From NCBI GenBank assembly GCA_018396635.1, contig JAGTQE010000008.1, forward strand, positions 17,028 to 81,027: 64,000 bases of DNA, read 5' to 3'. Source of the stretch: Candidatus Bathyarchaeota archaeon (GTDB taxonomy: Archaea; Thermoproteota; Bathyarchaeia; Bathyarchaeales; DTEX01). Both the position numbers and the translations under genes were made by a program. The notes under the pieces are model-generated. The model saw only the letters and a program-made list of their open reading frames with translations, searched no databases and was not told the DNA's origin. Of this stretch, positions 53,013 to 63,262 are shown one piece after another (the stretch's first letter is position 1; every line of letters starts with the position of its first letter).

Positions 53013-55190
53013 ATGGTGAGCGAGGTGCAATTGAGAGTAGGCGATGCCAAGCAGAGGGACGTCTACAGGGGCATAGCCAGAATAGATCAGAAGACGATGG
53101 AGAGGATAGGAGTATCAGCAGGAGACGTAATCGAGATAATTGGTAAGCGGAGGACTTCTGCAATAGCATGGCCAGCCTACGCAGAGGATCAGGGCAAGGG
53201 GATTATAAGGATAGATGGGATAACCCGAAAAAACGCCGGCGTCTCAATAAATGAGTATGTTACTGTCCGAAGAGCCGAGGTTGTGGATGCAGCTAGCATC
53301 ACGCTCGCTCCAGTAGATATGCGCCTAAACGTCGACGAAGACTTCGTCAACTTTGTAAAGAATAGGCTGCTGGAGAGGACCTTCGTTGAGGGTGACACAA
53401 CGCTGGTTATGATGCTCGGCCACCCAGTCCAGTTTGTAGTCACAAAGACTAGGCCGCATGGAGTAGTTAGGTTAACATATGACACAAACCTCCAGATACT
53501 GCCTGAACCGGTCCCAGAGGTTAAAGGTCTACCGAGGGTTACATATGAGGACATAGGCGGATTAAAGGAGCAGATACAGCGGATTAGGGAGATGGTTGAG
53601 CTTCCACTCAGGCATCCTGAGATATTCCAGAGGCTTGGCATAGATCCTCCGAAAGGCGTGCTTCTCCATGGTCCGCCGGGTTGCGGTAAGACCCTGCTAG
53701 CTAAAGCAGTTGCAAATGAGTCTGACGCATACTTCATCTCAATAAATGGTCCGGAGATAATGAATAAATTCTATGGCGAGTCTGAGGCAAGGCTTAGGGA
53801 GATATTCCAGCAGGCCCAACAGAATGCTCCAAGCATAATTTTCATTGATGAGATTGATGCTATAGCGCCTAAGAGGGAGGAGGTTACCGGCGAGGTTGAG
53901 AGGAGGGTTGTAGCCCAGCTACTAGCCCTAATGGACGGCTTATCTGAGAGGGGCAACGTTATAGTTATAGGCGCCACAAACAGACCAAACGCTCTGGATC
54001 CAGCCTTAAGGAGGCCTGGAAGATTCGATAGGGAGATAGAGATAGGCATACCTGATAAGCAGGGCAGGTATGAGATCCTCGTTATACACACTAGAGGTAT
54101 GCCCCTTGCAGAAGACGTTGACCTGAGGAGGCTTGCTGAGATAACTCACGGCTTCACCGGGGCGGATTTGGCGGCCCTGTGCCGTGAGGCTGCCATGAAG
54201 GCTCTTCGTAGATATCTCCCGGAGATAGACCTAGAGCAGGAGAGGATACCAGCCGAGATTCTAGAGAAGATGGAGGTTAAGATGGAGGACTTCTTAAATG
54301 CTTTTAAGGAGATTACGCCAACAGCCCTTAGGGAGGTCGCCATAGAGGTCCCAACGGTCCGCTGGGATGATATAGGCGACCTTGAGGATGTTAAGCAGGA
54401 GCTTAGGGAGGCTGTTGAGTGGCCGATTAAGAACCCTGAAATATTTAAGAGGATGGGCATCAAGCCGCCTAAAGGTATATTGCTCTTCGGCCCGCCAGGC
54501 TGCGGTAAAACCTTACTGGCCAAAGCGGTTGCAACAGAGAGTGAAGCAAACTTCATCTCAGTGAAGGGGCCTGAAGTTCTATCTAAGTGGGTTGGAGAGT
54601 CTGAGAAGGCAATTAGGGAGGTCTTCAGGAAGGCTAGAATGTCCGCCCCAGCGGTAATATTCTTTGATGAAATAGACTCGCTTGTTCCGAGGAGGGGTTT
54701 AGGCTACGGAGATAGCGGGGTGACTGAGCGGGTTATTAGCCAGCTGCTAACTGAAATGGATGGAATATCAACGCTTGAGGACGTCGTCGTCTTAGCGGCG
54801 ACAAATAGACCAGATCTAATTGACCCGGCAATATTGAGGCCTGGCAGGTTTGACCGCCTCGTATATGTTCCGTCACCCAACGAGGAAGGTAGGCTGGCAA
54901 TACTTAAGATACACACCAAGAATATGCCTCTCTCTAGGGACGTTGACTTGAAGGTTTTGGCGAGCATGACTAAGGGATATTCGGGAGCGGATCTTGAGGC
55001 TCTATGCCGTGAAGCAGCTCTTATAGCTCTAAGGAGAGACATTAATGCTAAGGAGGTCACCATGGCTGACTTCCAAGAGGCCATGAGGAAAATTGGGCCG
55101 AGCATAACGCCTGACATGGAGAACTGGTATAAGGGCTGGAGCCAACAGTTCAAGAAGATGCAGAGGGCGGCTCCACCTCTAATCACATAG
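53013..55190 (+). CDS. cdc48: Cdc48/VCP-type AAA ATPase
   Basis: A 725-residue unfoldase. The N-domain ([20 protein letters not shown]) is followed by D1 and D2. Walker A is [15 protein letters not shown] in both; Walker B is [10 protein letters not shown] in D1 and [10 protein letters not shown] in D2; the arginine-finger regions are [13 protein letters not shown] and [13 protein letters not shown]. It disassembles protein complexes and feeds the proteasome. ATG 53013 is preceded by GGGGAG. A TATA-like cattatattt-type run is near 52947. The C-terminal [12 protein letters not shown] lacks the eukaryotic HbYX form. Confidence 0.96.
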   Translation: MVSEVQLRVGDAKQRDVYRGIARIDQKTMERIGVSAGDVIEIIGKRRTSAIAWPAYAEDQGKGIIRIDGITRKNAGVSINEYVTVRRAEVVDAASITLAPVDMRLNVDEDFVNFVKNRLLERTFVEGDTTLVMMLGHPVQFVVTKTRPHGVVRLTYDTNLQILPEPVPEVKGLPRVTYEDIGGLKEQIQRIREMVELPLRHPEIFQRLGIDPPKGVLLHGPPGCGKTLLAKAVANESDAYFISINGPEIMNKFYGESEARLREIFQQAQQNAPSIIFIDEIDAIAPKREEVTGEVERRVVAQLLALMDGLSERGNVIVIGATNRPNALDPALRRPGRFDREIEIGIPDKQGRYEILVIHTRGMPLAEDVDLRRLAEITHGFTGADLAALCREAAMKALRRYLPEIDLEQERIPAEILEKMEVKMEDFLNAFKEITPTALREVAIEVPTVRWDDIGDLEDVKQELREAVEWPIKNPEIFKRMGIKPPKGILLFGPPGCGKTLLAKAVATESEANFISVKGPEVLSKWVGESEKAIREVFRKARMSAPAVIFFDEIDSLVPRRGLGYGDSGVTERVISQLLTEMDGISTLEDVVVLAATNRPDLIDPAILRPGRFDRLVYVPSPNEEGRLAILKIHTKNMPLSRDVDLKVLASMTKGYSGADLEALCREAALIALRRDINAKEVTMADFQEAMRKIGPSITPDMENWYKGWSQQFKKMQRAAPPLIT

Positions 55191-55230
55191 AACCTCTATA
55201 TCAATTAAAAGATTTTGGCTGGGGAGTATT

Positions 55231-55470
55231 ATGTCAGTGAAGACGTGGAAGCCTCAGCTGCTCCCAATGGCCATAATGGAGATACTTGAGAAGAAGGGCT
55301 CCATATCGGATGTTGAGCTACTGGATGCCTTGAGGTCCTCCTCAGCTTATAAGGATCTGAGCTTTAATGAGCTGAATAAGGTTTTGATGAGAATGGAGAT
55401 AGCTGGAATGATTCTCGTTTCATCCCTAACTAGGGGGAGGAGACTTATCCAGCTGGCAAATAGGAAATAA
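55231..55470 (+). CDS. Small winged-helix protein next to Cdc48
   Basis: A 79-residue winged helix: LLPMAIMEILEKKGSISDVE, LSFNELNKVLMRMEIAGMIL and the wing SSLTRGRRLIQLAN. It starts 40 bases after cdc48 in the same direction. In eukaryotes Cdc48 acts with ESCRT-like and ubiquitin-linked adaptors; whether this protein is one cannot be told from sequence. A DNA-binding regulator is the other option. Confidence 0.75.
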   Translation: MSVKTWKPQLLPMAIMEILEKKGSISDVELLDALRSSSAYKDLSFNELNKVLMRMEIAGMILVSSLTRGRRLIQLANRK

Positions 55471-55476
55471 TGCTTT

Positions 55477-56196
55477 TTAATAGAGGAATATCTCTACGTG
55501 AACGGTATCCCCATCCTTAAGCCCCAGCTTCTCCCGTAAGCATTCTGGAGCAATAACTTCTAGCACATCCCTGCCATAATGGCTCCTAAAGGCAAATACA
55601 ACGGCGCCCCTCTCCCTTCCCTCTATTAATGCGTGGAAGCATTTTACAGGACCATATGTCCTATCCTTATTCTTGAAGCCATTAATCCTTATGCCTGGGT
55701 AAGCATCTAGCTCAGCCCTCAACTTAGCTATCTCCCTGCTATCAGTTATTCTTAGGTTTAATGTTCCAGGGTATGGGTCAAAGCCCAGCGCCTCAATGAA
55801 CTGCCTCCTATACTGCTCTTTTGAGACGTAGTATGCGCCTTCTCCAAGCCCGCTGAAAACCTTCCCCTCAACGGTTATAGAGAGCGCCCTCTCCTCGAAA
55901 ATCATGCGTAAACCTAAGTAGATTCTTCGAAGGTATTCTTTCCCATTCCTAGATATTCTAATGTGGCTTCCATCCCTTGTCGCCTCCCTTTCTATAAGCC
56001 CTTTACGCGCCAGATCGATTAACCTTCTAGATACGCTCTGCTGTGACAATCCAATCTCTCTTGCAAGAGAGGTTGTGGAAATCATTATTGTCTTATGGCA
56101 GGCGCCCAGCTCAGCCAGCTTATATAATATGAAGAAGTTTTTTGGGTCCTCCCCATCTTTGATCGATATATGCTCAGAATCCTTCTTTCGCCTCAT
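55477..56196 (-). CDS. ribK: CTP-dependent riboflavin kinase with N-terminal HTH
   Basis: About 239 residues. A winged helix (AREIGLSQQSVSRRLIDLAR) is joined to the archaeal riboflavin kinase domain, GKVFSGLGEGAYYVSKEQYR, FDPYPGTLNLRI and GAVVFAFRSHYG. It makes FMN from riboflavin and CTP, and may regulate flavin genes through its HTH. ATG 56196 is preferred; a longer start at 56217 exists. Confidence 0.92.
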   Translation of the reverse strand: MRRKKDSEHISIKDGEDPKNFFILYKLAELGACHKTIMISTTSLAREIGLSQQSVSRRLIDLARKGLIEREATRDGSHIRISRNGKEYLRRIYLGLRMIFEERALSITVEGKVFSGLGEGAYYVSKEQYRRQFIEALGFDPYPGTLNLRITDSREIAKLRAELDAYPGIRINGFKNKDRTYGPVKCFHALIEGRERGAVVFAFRSHYGRDVLEVIAPECLREKLGLKDGDTVHVEIFLY

Positions 56197-56236
56197 AATG
56201 CAACCCCACATCACCATGTTTCTCAGCAGCTTTCCT

Positions 56237-56584
56237 TCAATTTCCCTTCATCCCCCTCTGGAGTATGTTAACCATTTTTCTTCTCAGGGACTTAAGGGTT
56301 CCAGAGACTAGGAGTACATGCATGGCTGCTTCCTCACCGTTAATTCTTGTAACCGCAACTATTGATGCTCGAACCATTGGAAGGGCTCTGTGTGAGCAGC
56401 GTATTATGGCATACTTCATATCCTCATTATATTCGATGAAAGCAATGTTTGCTTGACTTGCGCCATACTCGCCGAATAGGCGGGTAAAGCTGGATAGTAA
56501 TGCGCTGCGGAAGACCCTCTCGTTAGGGGCCCTATCACAGTCGATCCTAATAAAGATATAGCGTCTCCTCTCTCTACTCAGCAA
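56237..56584 (-). CDS. rnp2: RNase P protein component 2 (Pop5)
   Basis: A 115-residue Pop5-type protein: RYIFIRIDCDRAPNERVFRS, ANIAFIEYNEDMKYAIIRCS and VRASIVAVTRINGE. It binds the catalytic RNA with Rpp30. It overlaps the rpp30 stop by 7 bases. RNase P removes tRNA leaders, including that of the intron-rich tRNA-Leu in this window. Confidence 0.93.
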   Translation of the reverse strand: MLSRERRRYIFIRIDCDRAPNERVFRSALLSSFTRLFGEYGASQANIAFIEYNEDMKYAIIRCSHRALPMVRASIVAVTRINGEEAAMHVLLVSGTLKSLRRKMVNILQRGMKGN

Positions 56585-57312
56585 TCCTCACCCCTCTTCA
56601 CTATGAAGACTCCTGGACACACATAGTTCTGACTTAGCTTCCTCCGATTTCGCTCAACTATACTTATTGGATTGTCTGATAAGGCTTTTTTCGCATAATT
56701 TAGATCTAAGCCTATGAGGTAGGAGAGGAAAGCATAGTCTTCAGGTCTCCTTAACATGCTAGGGCTGGTGGCCCCGCTCGATAGAACTATTGGCACATTA
56801 AAACTGTTAGCTATTGACACCTCTCTCCTCAGAACGCTAAGCATACTTATCCTGGCCCTTCCTTCAAGGTAGAGTAATGGGGCTAAGTTAACCTCTAGGG
56901 CCGCGCCCTTCTCTGAAGCCAGCTTAGCCTCTGAGGGGCCGAAGAAGTGTCTCCCCGCCTCGCTTGGCGAGAATAATAGTAAGTCTACCCTACGATCCTT
57001 AGCCGCTTGGAGAGCAACCTCCCTACTATTACAGTACACGGCGACAACCTCAAACCTCCACCTAACGCTGCATAGAGTTCTTAGGAGTTCCTTGGCATTT
57101 TTCGGCACCAAATCAACTCTTGAGACCAGATCTAAGCCTACATCGCTACAGATCTTACGCATATTCTCAATGGAACCCTTATCAGCCTCGGCTGGAAAAG
57201 TCAGCCCTACAACACTATATCCTAGAGAGGCCGACTTCTCCAGTAGGCTCCTCACTTTATCAGCTTGCTCTATCGGGGGGCGTAGGTGGAGGTCTACGAA
57301 TGCTTTTCTCAT
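56578..57312 (-). CDS. rnp3: RNase P protein component 3 (Rpp30)
   Basis: A 244-residue PHP-like barrel: MRKAFVDLHLRPPIEQADKV, GLTFPAEADKGSI, and near the C-terminus IVLSSGATSPSMLRRPED. It pairs with Pop5. ATG 57312 gives the standard N-terminus. Confidence 0.92.
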   Translation of the reverse strand: MRKAFVDLHLRPPIEQADKVRSLLEKSASLGYSVVGLTFPAEADKGSIENMRKICSDVGLDLVSRVDLVPKNAKELLRTLCSVRWRFEVVAVYCNSREVALQAAKDRRVDLLLFSPSEAGRHFFGPSEAKLASEKGAALEVNLAPLLYLEGRARISMLSVLRREVSIANSFNVPIVLSSGATSPSMLRRPEDYAFLSYLIGLDLNYAKKALSDNPISIVERNRRKLSQNYVCPGVFIVKRGEDC

Positions 57313-57746
57313 GGTAGTAGCCCGATTGCCCGACATGTTTCCTTAATTTCCTCAATATCTGATGTCTTAAATCTTACATGTATTCTTATTGGATCAGCCC
57401 TGCAGAGCCTAAGTCTTCCCCTATAGGCCTCCTGCTTATCGAGCCTTATATATAGGCTTCCCTTATCTACATGTAAGGGTAGATGCCTGAGCAGCTCCTC
57501 TTTGTCTACGCTTGGAAGCTTCAGCGATAAATGGAGTAAAAGCGACTCGGCTATGTCTGGCTCCCTTATCTGTGTTTTAAAGAAGATTATTTGATTCCCA
57601 TATTCTCCTTTGAGCTTGTCTCTGCTAAATGATATTTTATTGGAGTACTCAGGCGGAAAAATATTCTTTGCTGCTGCGATGACCTTCTCCTGTTCTTCAG
57701 TCGCATGCGCCAGGAAACTTACGTCAATATAAGATATTTTCCTCAT
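57309..57746 (-). CDS. RNA-binding exosome-associated protein (COG1325 type)
   Basis: A 145-residue protein: KISYIDVSFLAHATEEQEKV, KGEYGNQIIFFKTQIRE and DPIRIHVRFKTSDIEEIKE. This is the COG1325 predicted exosome subunit/RNA-binding protein found beside rpp30 and pop5. It overlaps rnp3 by 4 bases. Confidence 0.82.
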   Translation of the reverse strand: MRKISYIDVSFLAHATEEQEKVIAAAKNIFPPEYSNKISFSRDKLKGEYGNQIIFFKTQIREPDIAESLLLHLSLKLPSVDKEELLRHLPLHVDKGSLYIRLDKQEAYRGRLRLCRADPIRIHVRFKTSDIEEIKETCRAIGLLP

Positions 57747-57762
57747 TGGCAACCCTTAATAC

Positions 57763-57999
57763 CTATTCTAGGCGTTGGGCTCCTTCCTTTTTAAGTTTTC
57801 TCTGACTGGATAAGCTAGATAGAAACCTTTTTAGCGTCTTCACATTCTCCTCATGCTTAGTCCTTCTTCTAAGATCAACCGGAACCTTTAACCTAAGCGC
57901 CTCCCTTAAGCTTAAGCCAATTGCTCTCAACTCCTCTTTACTAAACCCCTTACCAGCCCTTCGCCTCCCACCCCTATAGACAACCGCCTTAAGCGCCAT
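57763..57999 (-). CDS. rpl13e: Large-subunit ribosomal protein eL13
   Basis: A 78-residue basic protein with the family segment GFSKEELRAIGLSLREALRL, then VPVDLRRRTKHEENVKTLKR. The short form is found in TACK archaea, and most euryarchaea lack it, so it is a taxonomic clue. ATG 57999 follows GGTGG by 7 bases. Confidence 0.92.
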   Translation of the reverse strand: MALKAVVYRGGRRRAGKGFSKEELRAIGLSLREALRLKVPVDLRRRTKHEENVKTLKRFLSSLSSQRKLKKEGAQRLE

Positions 58000-58180
58000 G
58001 CCAATTTCCACCCTGCATTAAAAAGATTCGTTACGGAGAAACTATTATTTAAAGCCCTCATTTAAAAATTTACTCAGTCAAATGGAATTATTTTTCAGTT
58101 TCTTTAAATTTTTGAGATCATATGGTTTCCTATATTTTGGCAAAAACTTTTTTAAAAAGTTCTTCTGCTCAATAATTTTT

Positions 58181-58735
58181 ATGGATAGCGAGATGATTCC
58201 AACGAAGATGTTCTTTACGAAAGGGGTTGGCGTACATAAGGATAGGCTGGTCTCTTTTGAGCTAGCGTTAAGGGATGCTGGGATAGAGAAGTGTAATCTG
58301 GTCTGCATCTCAAGCATCTTTCCGCCTGGATGTAAAATAATTCCTAGGGAGGAGGGGCTTAAGCTCCTTCGGCCCGGTCAGATCACTTATGTTGTCATGT
58401 CTAGAAATGAGACTAATGAGCCAAATAGGCTAATTGCCGCAGCCATCGGCCTAGCCATACCGAAGGATAATAATGGGTATGGTTACTTGTCTGAGCACCA
58501 TTCCTTCGGTGAGACCGCGAAGAAGGCCGGCGAGTACGCTGAAGACCTCGCTGCAACGATGCTTGCTACAACACTCGGAATAGAATTTGACCCGGAGAAG
58601 GCTTGGGATGAGCGGAAGAAGGTGTATAAGGCTAGTGGCAAAATCTTTAAAACAACACACGTCTGCCAATCGGCTGAGGGCCATAAAGATGGGCTCTGGA
58701 CGACTGTTATAGCCGCTGCGGTCTTCCTGCCATAA
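58181..58735 (+). CDS. Pyruvoyl-dependent arginine decarboxylase
   Basis: A 184-residue proenzyme that self-cleaves in [15 protein letters not shown] between the two Ser to form a pyruvoyl cofactor. Further motifs are [40 protein letters not shown] and [17 protein letters not shown]. It makes agmatine, the first step to polyamines. ATG 58181 follows a TATA-like ttttttaaaaa by about 25 bases; ATG 58193 is an alternative. Confidence 0.92.
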   Translation: MDSEMIPTKMFFTKGVGVHKDRLVSFELALRDAGIEKCNLVCISSIFPPGCKIIPREEGLKLLRPGQITYVVMSRNETNEPNRLIAAAIGLAIPKDNNGYGYLSEHHSFGETAKKAGEYAEDLAATMLATTLGIEFDPEKAWDERKKVYKASGKIFKTTHVCQSAEGHKDGLWTTVIAAAVFLP

Positions 58736-58752
58736 CCTATTCTATTTTTGGG

Positions 58753-59943
58753 ATGAAATATTTTTATTTACACAAAAACATCGGTAGCTGGGGTTACTGC
58801 TTGCTGGAAGGGCCTAGAGCAGCCAAGCTGGAAGAGCTTCTAGAAGTAGTGGGTCTTGTTAATGAAGTGTTTATGACGCCGAGAGGTTTTCCACCTATAT
58901 TGGGGGAGGTTTTCCCGCTACTATTTAATGTGAATAATTTAGATAATTTGCGCATAATTGTTATGGATGGGAAGATTATTTCGCATGTTGGTATATGGGA
59001 GGGCAGCCTCTTAATTTATGGTTCTTGGTTTAAGGTTGGCATGATTGGCGCCGTTTGCACCCATAAGGATTTTAGAGGTAGGGGATACGCATCAGCCCTA
59101 GTTATGGACGCGCTCCGCAAGATGAGAATGGACGGCGTAGATTTAGTCCTAATATCTGGGGACAGAAGTCTCTATAGACGATTTGGCTGCTTTAAATCCG
59201 GCATAGTTTACCACTATAAAGTTTCCGGAGAAAAATTGAAGAACAGCGGACATAAATTCAATATAATCCCCTACGATGAGGGCATGATTGGCGATATAAT
59301 CTCAATATATCAGAGAGAGCCCGTAAGATACAGGCGTACACGCGAAGAGTTTAAGCTACTGCTGGAGGTCTTTAAGAAAATACGGAGGTATGATGGCTTT
59401 AAAGCCGGAATAAGGTTAGCTGCAGCTGGGGATAAGCCCCTAGCTTACATAGCATTCTCATCATTTCTAAGCGAAGATTCCCTAAAGGTTTGGGAGTATG
59501 CTGGCTTAAGAGAAGCTATTCCATATTTAATGGCCAATATCTTTGAGACTGAGAAGACCAGCAGCCTCGAAATAACAGTTCCCTTTCATGATACCGAAAT
59601 GCTAAGCCTTTTCGAAAGATATGGGCTGGATAGACCGAACATGGATTCGGAGGCAAGTATGCTCATATTGAACCCTATAGGCTTCTTTGAGAAGAGCAGG
59701 CTTTATCTTGAGGAGAGAGTTGGCAGAGAAGTCATATCTAAAATAGGCGTAGAAGAGGATGATGGGAAGATAGCAGTCTCCCTAGATGGAAAACGATTTA
59801 TGCTCGAGCCATCAGATTTCACATTGCTCTTCTTCGACTCACCGGATCCTAAAAGGCTTAGGGAGAAGGTGATGCCCATAAGAAGATTTTTGGACGGGGC
59901 TCTGCCAATGCCTACGCCATTATATGGCTTAAACTATGTCTAG
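58753..59943 (+). CDS. GNAT acetyltransferase with extra domain, Eis-like
   Basis: A 396-residue protein. The N-terminal GNAT domain has the acetyl-CoA loop TVCTHKDFRGRGYASALVMD-like sequence AVCTHKDFRGRGYASALV, and ISGDRSLYRRFGCFKSG. The rest, ending PLYGLNYV, resembles the two C-terminal domains of the Eis/COG4552 group, which acetylate amines. The acceptor is unknown. It follows the arginine decarboxylase by 17 bases, and agmatine or polyamine acetylation is one possibility. Confidence 0.78.
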   Translation: MKYFYLHKNIGSWGYCLLEGPRAAKLEELLEVVGLVNEVFMTPRGFPPILGEVFPLLFNVNNLDNLRIIVMDGKIISHVGIWEGSLLIYGSWFKVGMIGAVCTHKDFRGRGYASALVMDALRKMRMDGVDLVLISGDRSLYRRFGCFKSGIVYHYKVSGEKLKNSGHKFNIIPYDEGMIGDIISIYQREPVRYRRTREEFKLLLEVFKKIRRYDGFKAGIRLAAAGDKPLAYIAFSSFLSEDSLKVWEYAGLREAIPYLMANIFETEKTSSLEITVPFHDTEMLSLFERYGLDRPNMDSEASMLILNPIGFFEKSRLYLEERVGREVISKIGVEEDDGKIAVSLDGKRFMLEPSDFTLLFFDSPDPKRLREKVMPIRRFLDGALPMPTPLYGLNYV

Positions 59944-59953
59944 CGTAGAAAGT

Positions 59954-60454
59954 TTATTTAGCCAGTAGGCCGCGGACTTTTCTCCCGGCGCTAGTCAATC
60001 CCCTAAAGACTCTTCCCCTACCCTTACCGAGTTGCAGTTCAGGTAGAATATTTCTGTCAACCATTATAACCTCAAACCACTTGTAGCGTCCATCCTCCCA
60101 AACCCAGTATGAATTGAGAACCTCGAGATTTGGGAATTTCCTGGCAGCCCTTTCCTCAGCTATCAGCCTTAAGCTCTTCGCCAACTTATATTTGAGAACG
60201 CCCATACGCTTAGGTCTCCTTCCAGAGTCGGGTCTAGTCTTCCTAAATCCGCTCCTCCTCACCCTAACCCTAACAACAACATACCCCGGCTTATCCTTAT
60301 AGCCAAGCCTCCTAGCCCTGTCGATGCGTGTGGGTTTATCGATCCTAACTATTGCGGGCTCTTTACGCCACTCTACGATCCTCTGGCGCATTATCTCCTC
60401 TACATAAGATTCACTAGGCTTCCTCCACGCCTCAGCCATATATTTGTACGCCAA
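59954..60454 (-). CDS. rpl15e: Large-subunit ribosomal protein eL15
   Basis: A 166-residue basic protein: [36 protein letters not shown], then [12 protein letters not shown]. The end [16 protein letters not shown] is the usual C-terminus, somewhat shorter than in many archaea. In several archaeal genomes it heads an operon with rpp30 and pop5; here two other genes lie between. Confidence 0.93.
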   Translation of the reverse strand: MAYKYMAEAWRKPSESYVEEIMRQRIVEWRKEPAIVRIDKPTRIDRARRLGYKDKPGYVVVRVRVRRSGFRKTRPDSGRRPKRMGVLKYKLAKSLRLIAEERAARKFPNLEVLNSYWVWEDGRYKWFEVIMVDRNILPELQLGKGRGRVFRGLTSAGRKVRGLLAK

Positions 60455-60612
60455 CTATGGCACCTCAACTATTGGTTATGGTAGTGTTGGGGCTGAATTT
60501 AACCTTTTTGCTCTAAAGACCGGGGGAGATAATATTTATATTTGGTGAGTCTGAAAAACTATTGATTTCCAAATGCGCCATGAGTTAAAAGCCGAATATA
60601 GAGTGAGTGGCG

Positions 60613-61479
60613 ATGCAGCGTTTAAGCAATGAGCGCTCCGAGAAACCTACTAAGGTTGCCTTCCAAGGCGAGATAGGCGCTTACAGCGAGATTGCAATAT
60701 ATGAGTTCTTTAGGCAAGAGGTTCAGCCAGTTCCATGTAAACGTTTCTCAGACGTATTTAGATGCGTGGAGAGCGGTGAAACCGAGTTTGGCGTTGTTCC
60801 AATAGAGAATTCAATTGAGGGTAGTGTGACGCAGGTTTACGACCTATTCTTAGACTATGATGTTAAAGTCTGCGGGGAGGTTGTTTTGAGAATAATTCAC
60901 TGCCTGATAGCGAACCCAGGCGTAGCCCTTGATTCCATAAGAGTTGTTTACTCGCACCCGCAAGCGCTCGGCCAGTGCAGAAACTTCCTTGAGAGGCTGA
61001 ACTGTGAAATAATATCCACATATGATACTGCCGGAAGTGTTAAAATGATTAAGGAGAGGGGGCTGCTTGATGCCGCCGCCATAGCGAGCGAGAGGGCCGC
61101 AAAGATTTACGGTATGAATATCCTCGCGAAAGATATAGCTGATAACCCAAACAATTACACAAGGTTCTTTATACTTTCAAGATTCGATTCTCCGCCAACA
61201 GGAAACGATAAGACATCAATAATCTTTTCGACTAGACATATTCCAGGAGCGCTCTACAGGGCTTTAGGGGAATTCGCTCTAAGGGGGATAAACCTAACAA
61301 AAATAGAGTCTAGACCTACAAGGCGAAGGCCCTGGGAATATTATTTTTACTTGGATTTTGAGGGGCATAGGACTGAGGCTAAGTGCGCTGAGGCCCTGGA
61401 GGGGCTAAGAGCCAATACGCTGTTCGTTAAGATTTTAGGTTCTTATCCAAAGTCCCCTGAAATAAATAACGCCGTATAA
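60613..61479 (+). CDS. pheA: Prephenate dehydratase
   Basis: A 288-residue enzyme that makes phenylpyruvate for Phe synthesis. KVAFQGEIGAYSEIAIYEFF opens it; the catalytic motif is NYTRFFIL. A C-terminal ACT domain carries GALYRALGEFALRGINLTKI followed by ESRPT, the allosteric Phe-binding site. ATG 60613 follows GAGTG; GTG 60607 is an alternative. It is the other branch from chorismate beside the trp operon but stands alone. Confidence 0.93.
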   Translation: MQRLSNERSEKPTKVAFQGEIGAYSEIAIYEFFRQEVQPVPCKRFSDVFRCVESGETEFGVVPIENSIEGSVTQVYDLFLDYDVKVCGEVVLRIIHCLIANPGVALDSIRVVYSHPQALGQCRNFLERLNCEIISTYDTAGSVKMIKERGLLDAAAIASERAAKIYGMNILAKDIADNPNNYTRFFILSRFDSPPTGNDKTSIIFSTRHIPGALYRALGEFALRGINLTKIESRPTRRRPWEYYFYLDFEGHRTEAKCAEALEGLRANTLFVKILGSYPKSPEINNAV

Positions 61480-61494
61480 AGGCTAAGATGTCCT

Positions 61495-62652
61495 TTAATA
61501 TCTTTTAATCAACTTCTGTGATAATAGCATAAGGAATACCGCTGAGCTTAACAGGAAACCTAGTATGTATGGTGCATTTGGAGAATATTCTGCAGCAGCC
61601 CCTCCAACCAATGATCCTAAAAAGTAACCTACGCCTATGAGACTCTCAAAGAGCCCCGCAGCATAGCCCCTTGCGTGACCCGATTTTCCAAGCATAATTG
61701 ATATGGATTCTGCGTAGAGAACTCCCGCGCTAAACCCAATCATTGAGAGGGCTACTGAGAGGATGAGGGTTGTTCCATCAAAGGCTGTCAATATTAGGGA
61801 TATAGCCATTACCGCCGCTCCTAGGAGAAGTGTGCGTTTTTCGCCGATTTTCCTCTCTATCCTGTATGCTTGTAAGAAAGCTATCAGCCTAAAGAGTCCG
61901 TTAAAGAGCATTATTAGCCCCACCTCACTCGCCAGTATGCCTAGGTCTACTGCGTAGGCTGGGAATAGATTAAATATTATTCCGCCGATAGTGGAGAATA
62001 GCAGAATCACTATTATAGCGTTTCTGACAGGATCGCCTGCGCCTCTCCTCTCAGCTCCTTTATACTTTCCTCGGCTCAACTTCACATCTCTCACTTCTCT
62101 TATCGCTAAAATCGATAGGAAGGATAACGTGAACAGAATTATTGCTAGGGAGATGAATGGTATCCTTGACTCCGCGCCTAGGGCGGTTACTAGTAGGCCG
62201 CCGATCATCGGCGCTACTACCGTAGCTGAACCCCATGAAAGATTAAACTTCTCGAGGGTCCTATCAATATTCTTTCCACTAACCTCAGCTAACAACGCCT
62301 CAACAGAAGGCCAGAATAAAGATATTGAGCACCACTCTAAGGCCCTTATGGGAATCAGAATTTGTGGGTTTGCAGCCATAGCATAAAATATGCATGAGAG
62401 CCCGTAGAGGAGCATTGAGACGACAATGAACGTTTTTCTCCTGAACCTATCCGATAGCATTCCAGCTATTAGCGGCATAAAGGTATATATTAGTCCGCCA
62501 GCAGCCCCTATAAGGCCTAAGAGCAGCGGCTTTGCGCCCATATGCTTTGCGAATAGTGGAACAATTATTCCATTAATGCCAACGATCATCTGGATGAGGA
62601 AGGATAAGGCTAAAGCTAACACTAATGTCAGCCCTTTCTCATCGCATTTCAT
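61495..62652 (-). CDS. Major facilitator superfamily transporter
   Basis: A 385-residue protein with about 12 hydrophobic helices. The loop 2-3 motif GMLSDRFRRKTFIVVSML and the cytoplasmic middle loop rich in charge (KLSRGKYKGAERRG) are typical of drug/H+ or sugar MFS antiporters. Substrate unknown. It converges with pheA. Confidence 0.87.
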   Translation of the reverse strand: MKCDEKGLTLVLALALSFLIQMIVGINGIIVPLFAKHMGAKPLLLGLIGAAGGLIYTFMPLIAGMLSDRFRRKTFIVVSMLLYGLSCIFYAMAANPQILIPIRALEWCSISLFWPSVEALLAEVSGKNIDRTLEKFNLSWGSATVVAPMIGGLLVTALGAESRIPFISLAIILFTLSFLSILAIREVRDVKLSRGKYKGAERRGAGDPVRNAIIVILLFSTIGGIIFNLFPAYAVDLGILASEVGLIMLFNGLFRLIAFLQAYRIERKIGEKRTLLLGAAVMAISLILTAFDGTTLILSVALSMIGFSAGVLYAESISIMLGKSGHARGYAAGLFESLIGVGYFLGSLVGGAAAEYSPNAPYILGFLLSSAVFLMLLSQKLIKRY

Positions 62653-62798
62653 AATAGGTCACAGAGCCTTCTCCTTATTATAGACAATTAGGGCATCATA
62701 TTGGTGAAAGATAAATTTATAGCTTAAGTAGATGCCATAGATCTCCAGCCACTTAAACGCAATAAAAATTGGGGAGTTTTAAAATTAATAAACTTCGC

Positions 62799-62987
62799 CT
62801 ATGGAAATAGCTTCGAGGCTTGCTCTCCGCCAATACCCCAGTTGCTCTTTGGTATCTCATGAATTATCACTTGTACATGCTCAGGTTTGATCCCAATCTC
62901 CTCAAAGACCTTTGTTATCCCCCTTATGACTGCGGCTTTCTGCTCATCTGTCCTGCCAGCCCACATTTCAACTATCACAATTGGCAC
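62799..62987 (-). CDS. 4-oxalocrotonate tautomerase-family protein
   Basis: A 62-residue tautomerase with the catalytic N-terminal Pro exposed after Met removal (MPIVIVEMWAGRTDEQKAAV). An Arg in TDEQKAAVIRGI and the C-terminal WGIGGEQASKLFP are family features. Its natural substrate is unknown; aromatic degradation is one role in bacteria. Confidence 0.87.
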   Translation of the reverse strand: MPIVIVEMWAGRTDEQKAAVIRGITKVFEEIGIKPEHVQVIIHEIPKSNWGIGGEQASKLFP

Positions 62988-63114
62988 AGCAAATCACCAA
63001 ACTAAAGCTCACATATCCCTTTAATAACTTTTAGGCTCAGTTAAGCATGAGACAATTCAGTTGTATATGGGAAGAGAGATGAATACGAGGACAAAATTTT
63101 AAATTTTAATTGCT

Positions 63115-63140
63115 AATCCGAACCCAGTTATGAACTGGGA
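63115..63140. repeat. Short hairpin CCCAGTT-atg-AACTGGG
   Basis: Within 140 bases of the following ECF-type gene, seven bases pair perfectly around a 3-base loop. It lies in an AT-rich leader or spacer. It could be a terminator for the tautomerase side or a leader structure; the sequence alone does not decide. Confidence 0.3.
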
Positions 63141-63262
63141 TTAAGGAAGCAGCTCAGCATTCTAGCTCTAACCAACATTTCTATATGAAGTTTAATCTTG
63201 TTTAAACATTATATATGAAATTTTAATATACGCCATAAATTACAGTTAATACAGTGTCGGCG

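Noticed and set aside
60582..60641. Short ORF ATGCGCCATGAG... overlapping the pheA start, as a Phe leader peptide
   Set aside because: It holds only one Phe codon near its end, so there is no sign of amino-acid-specific stalling.
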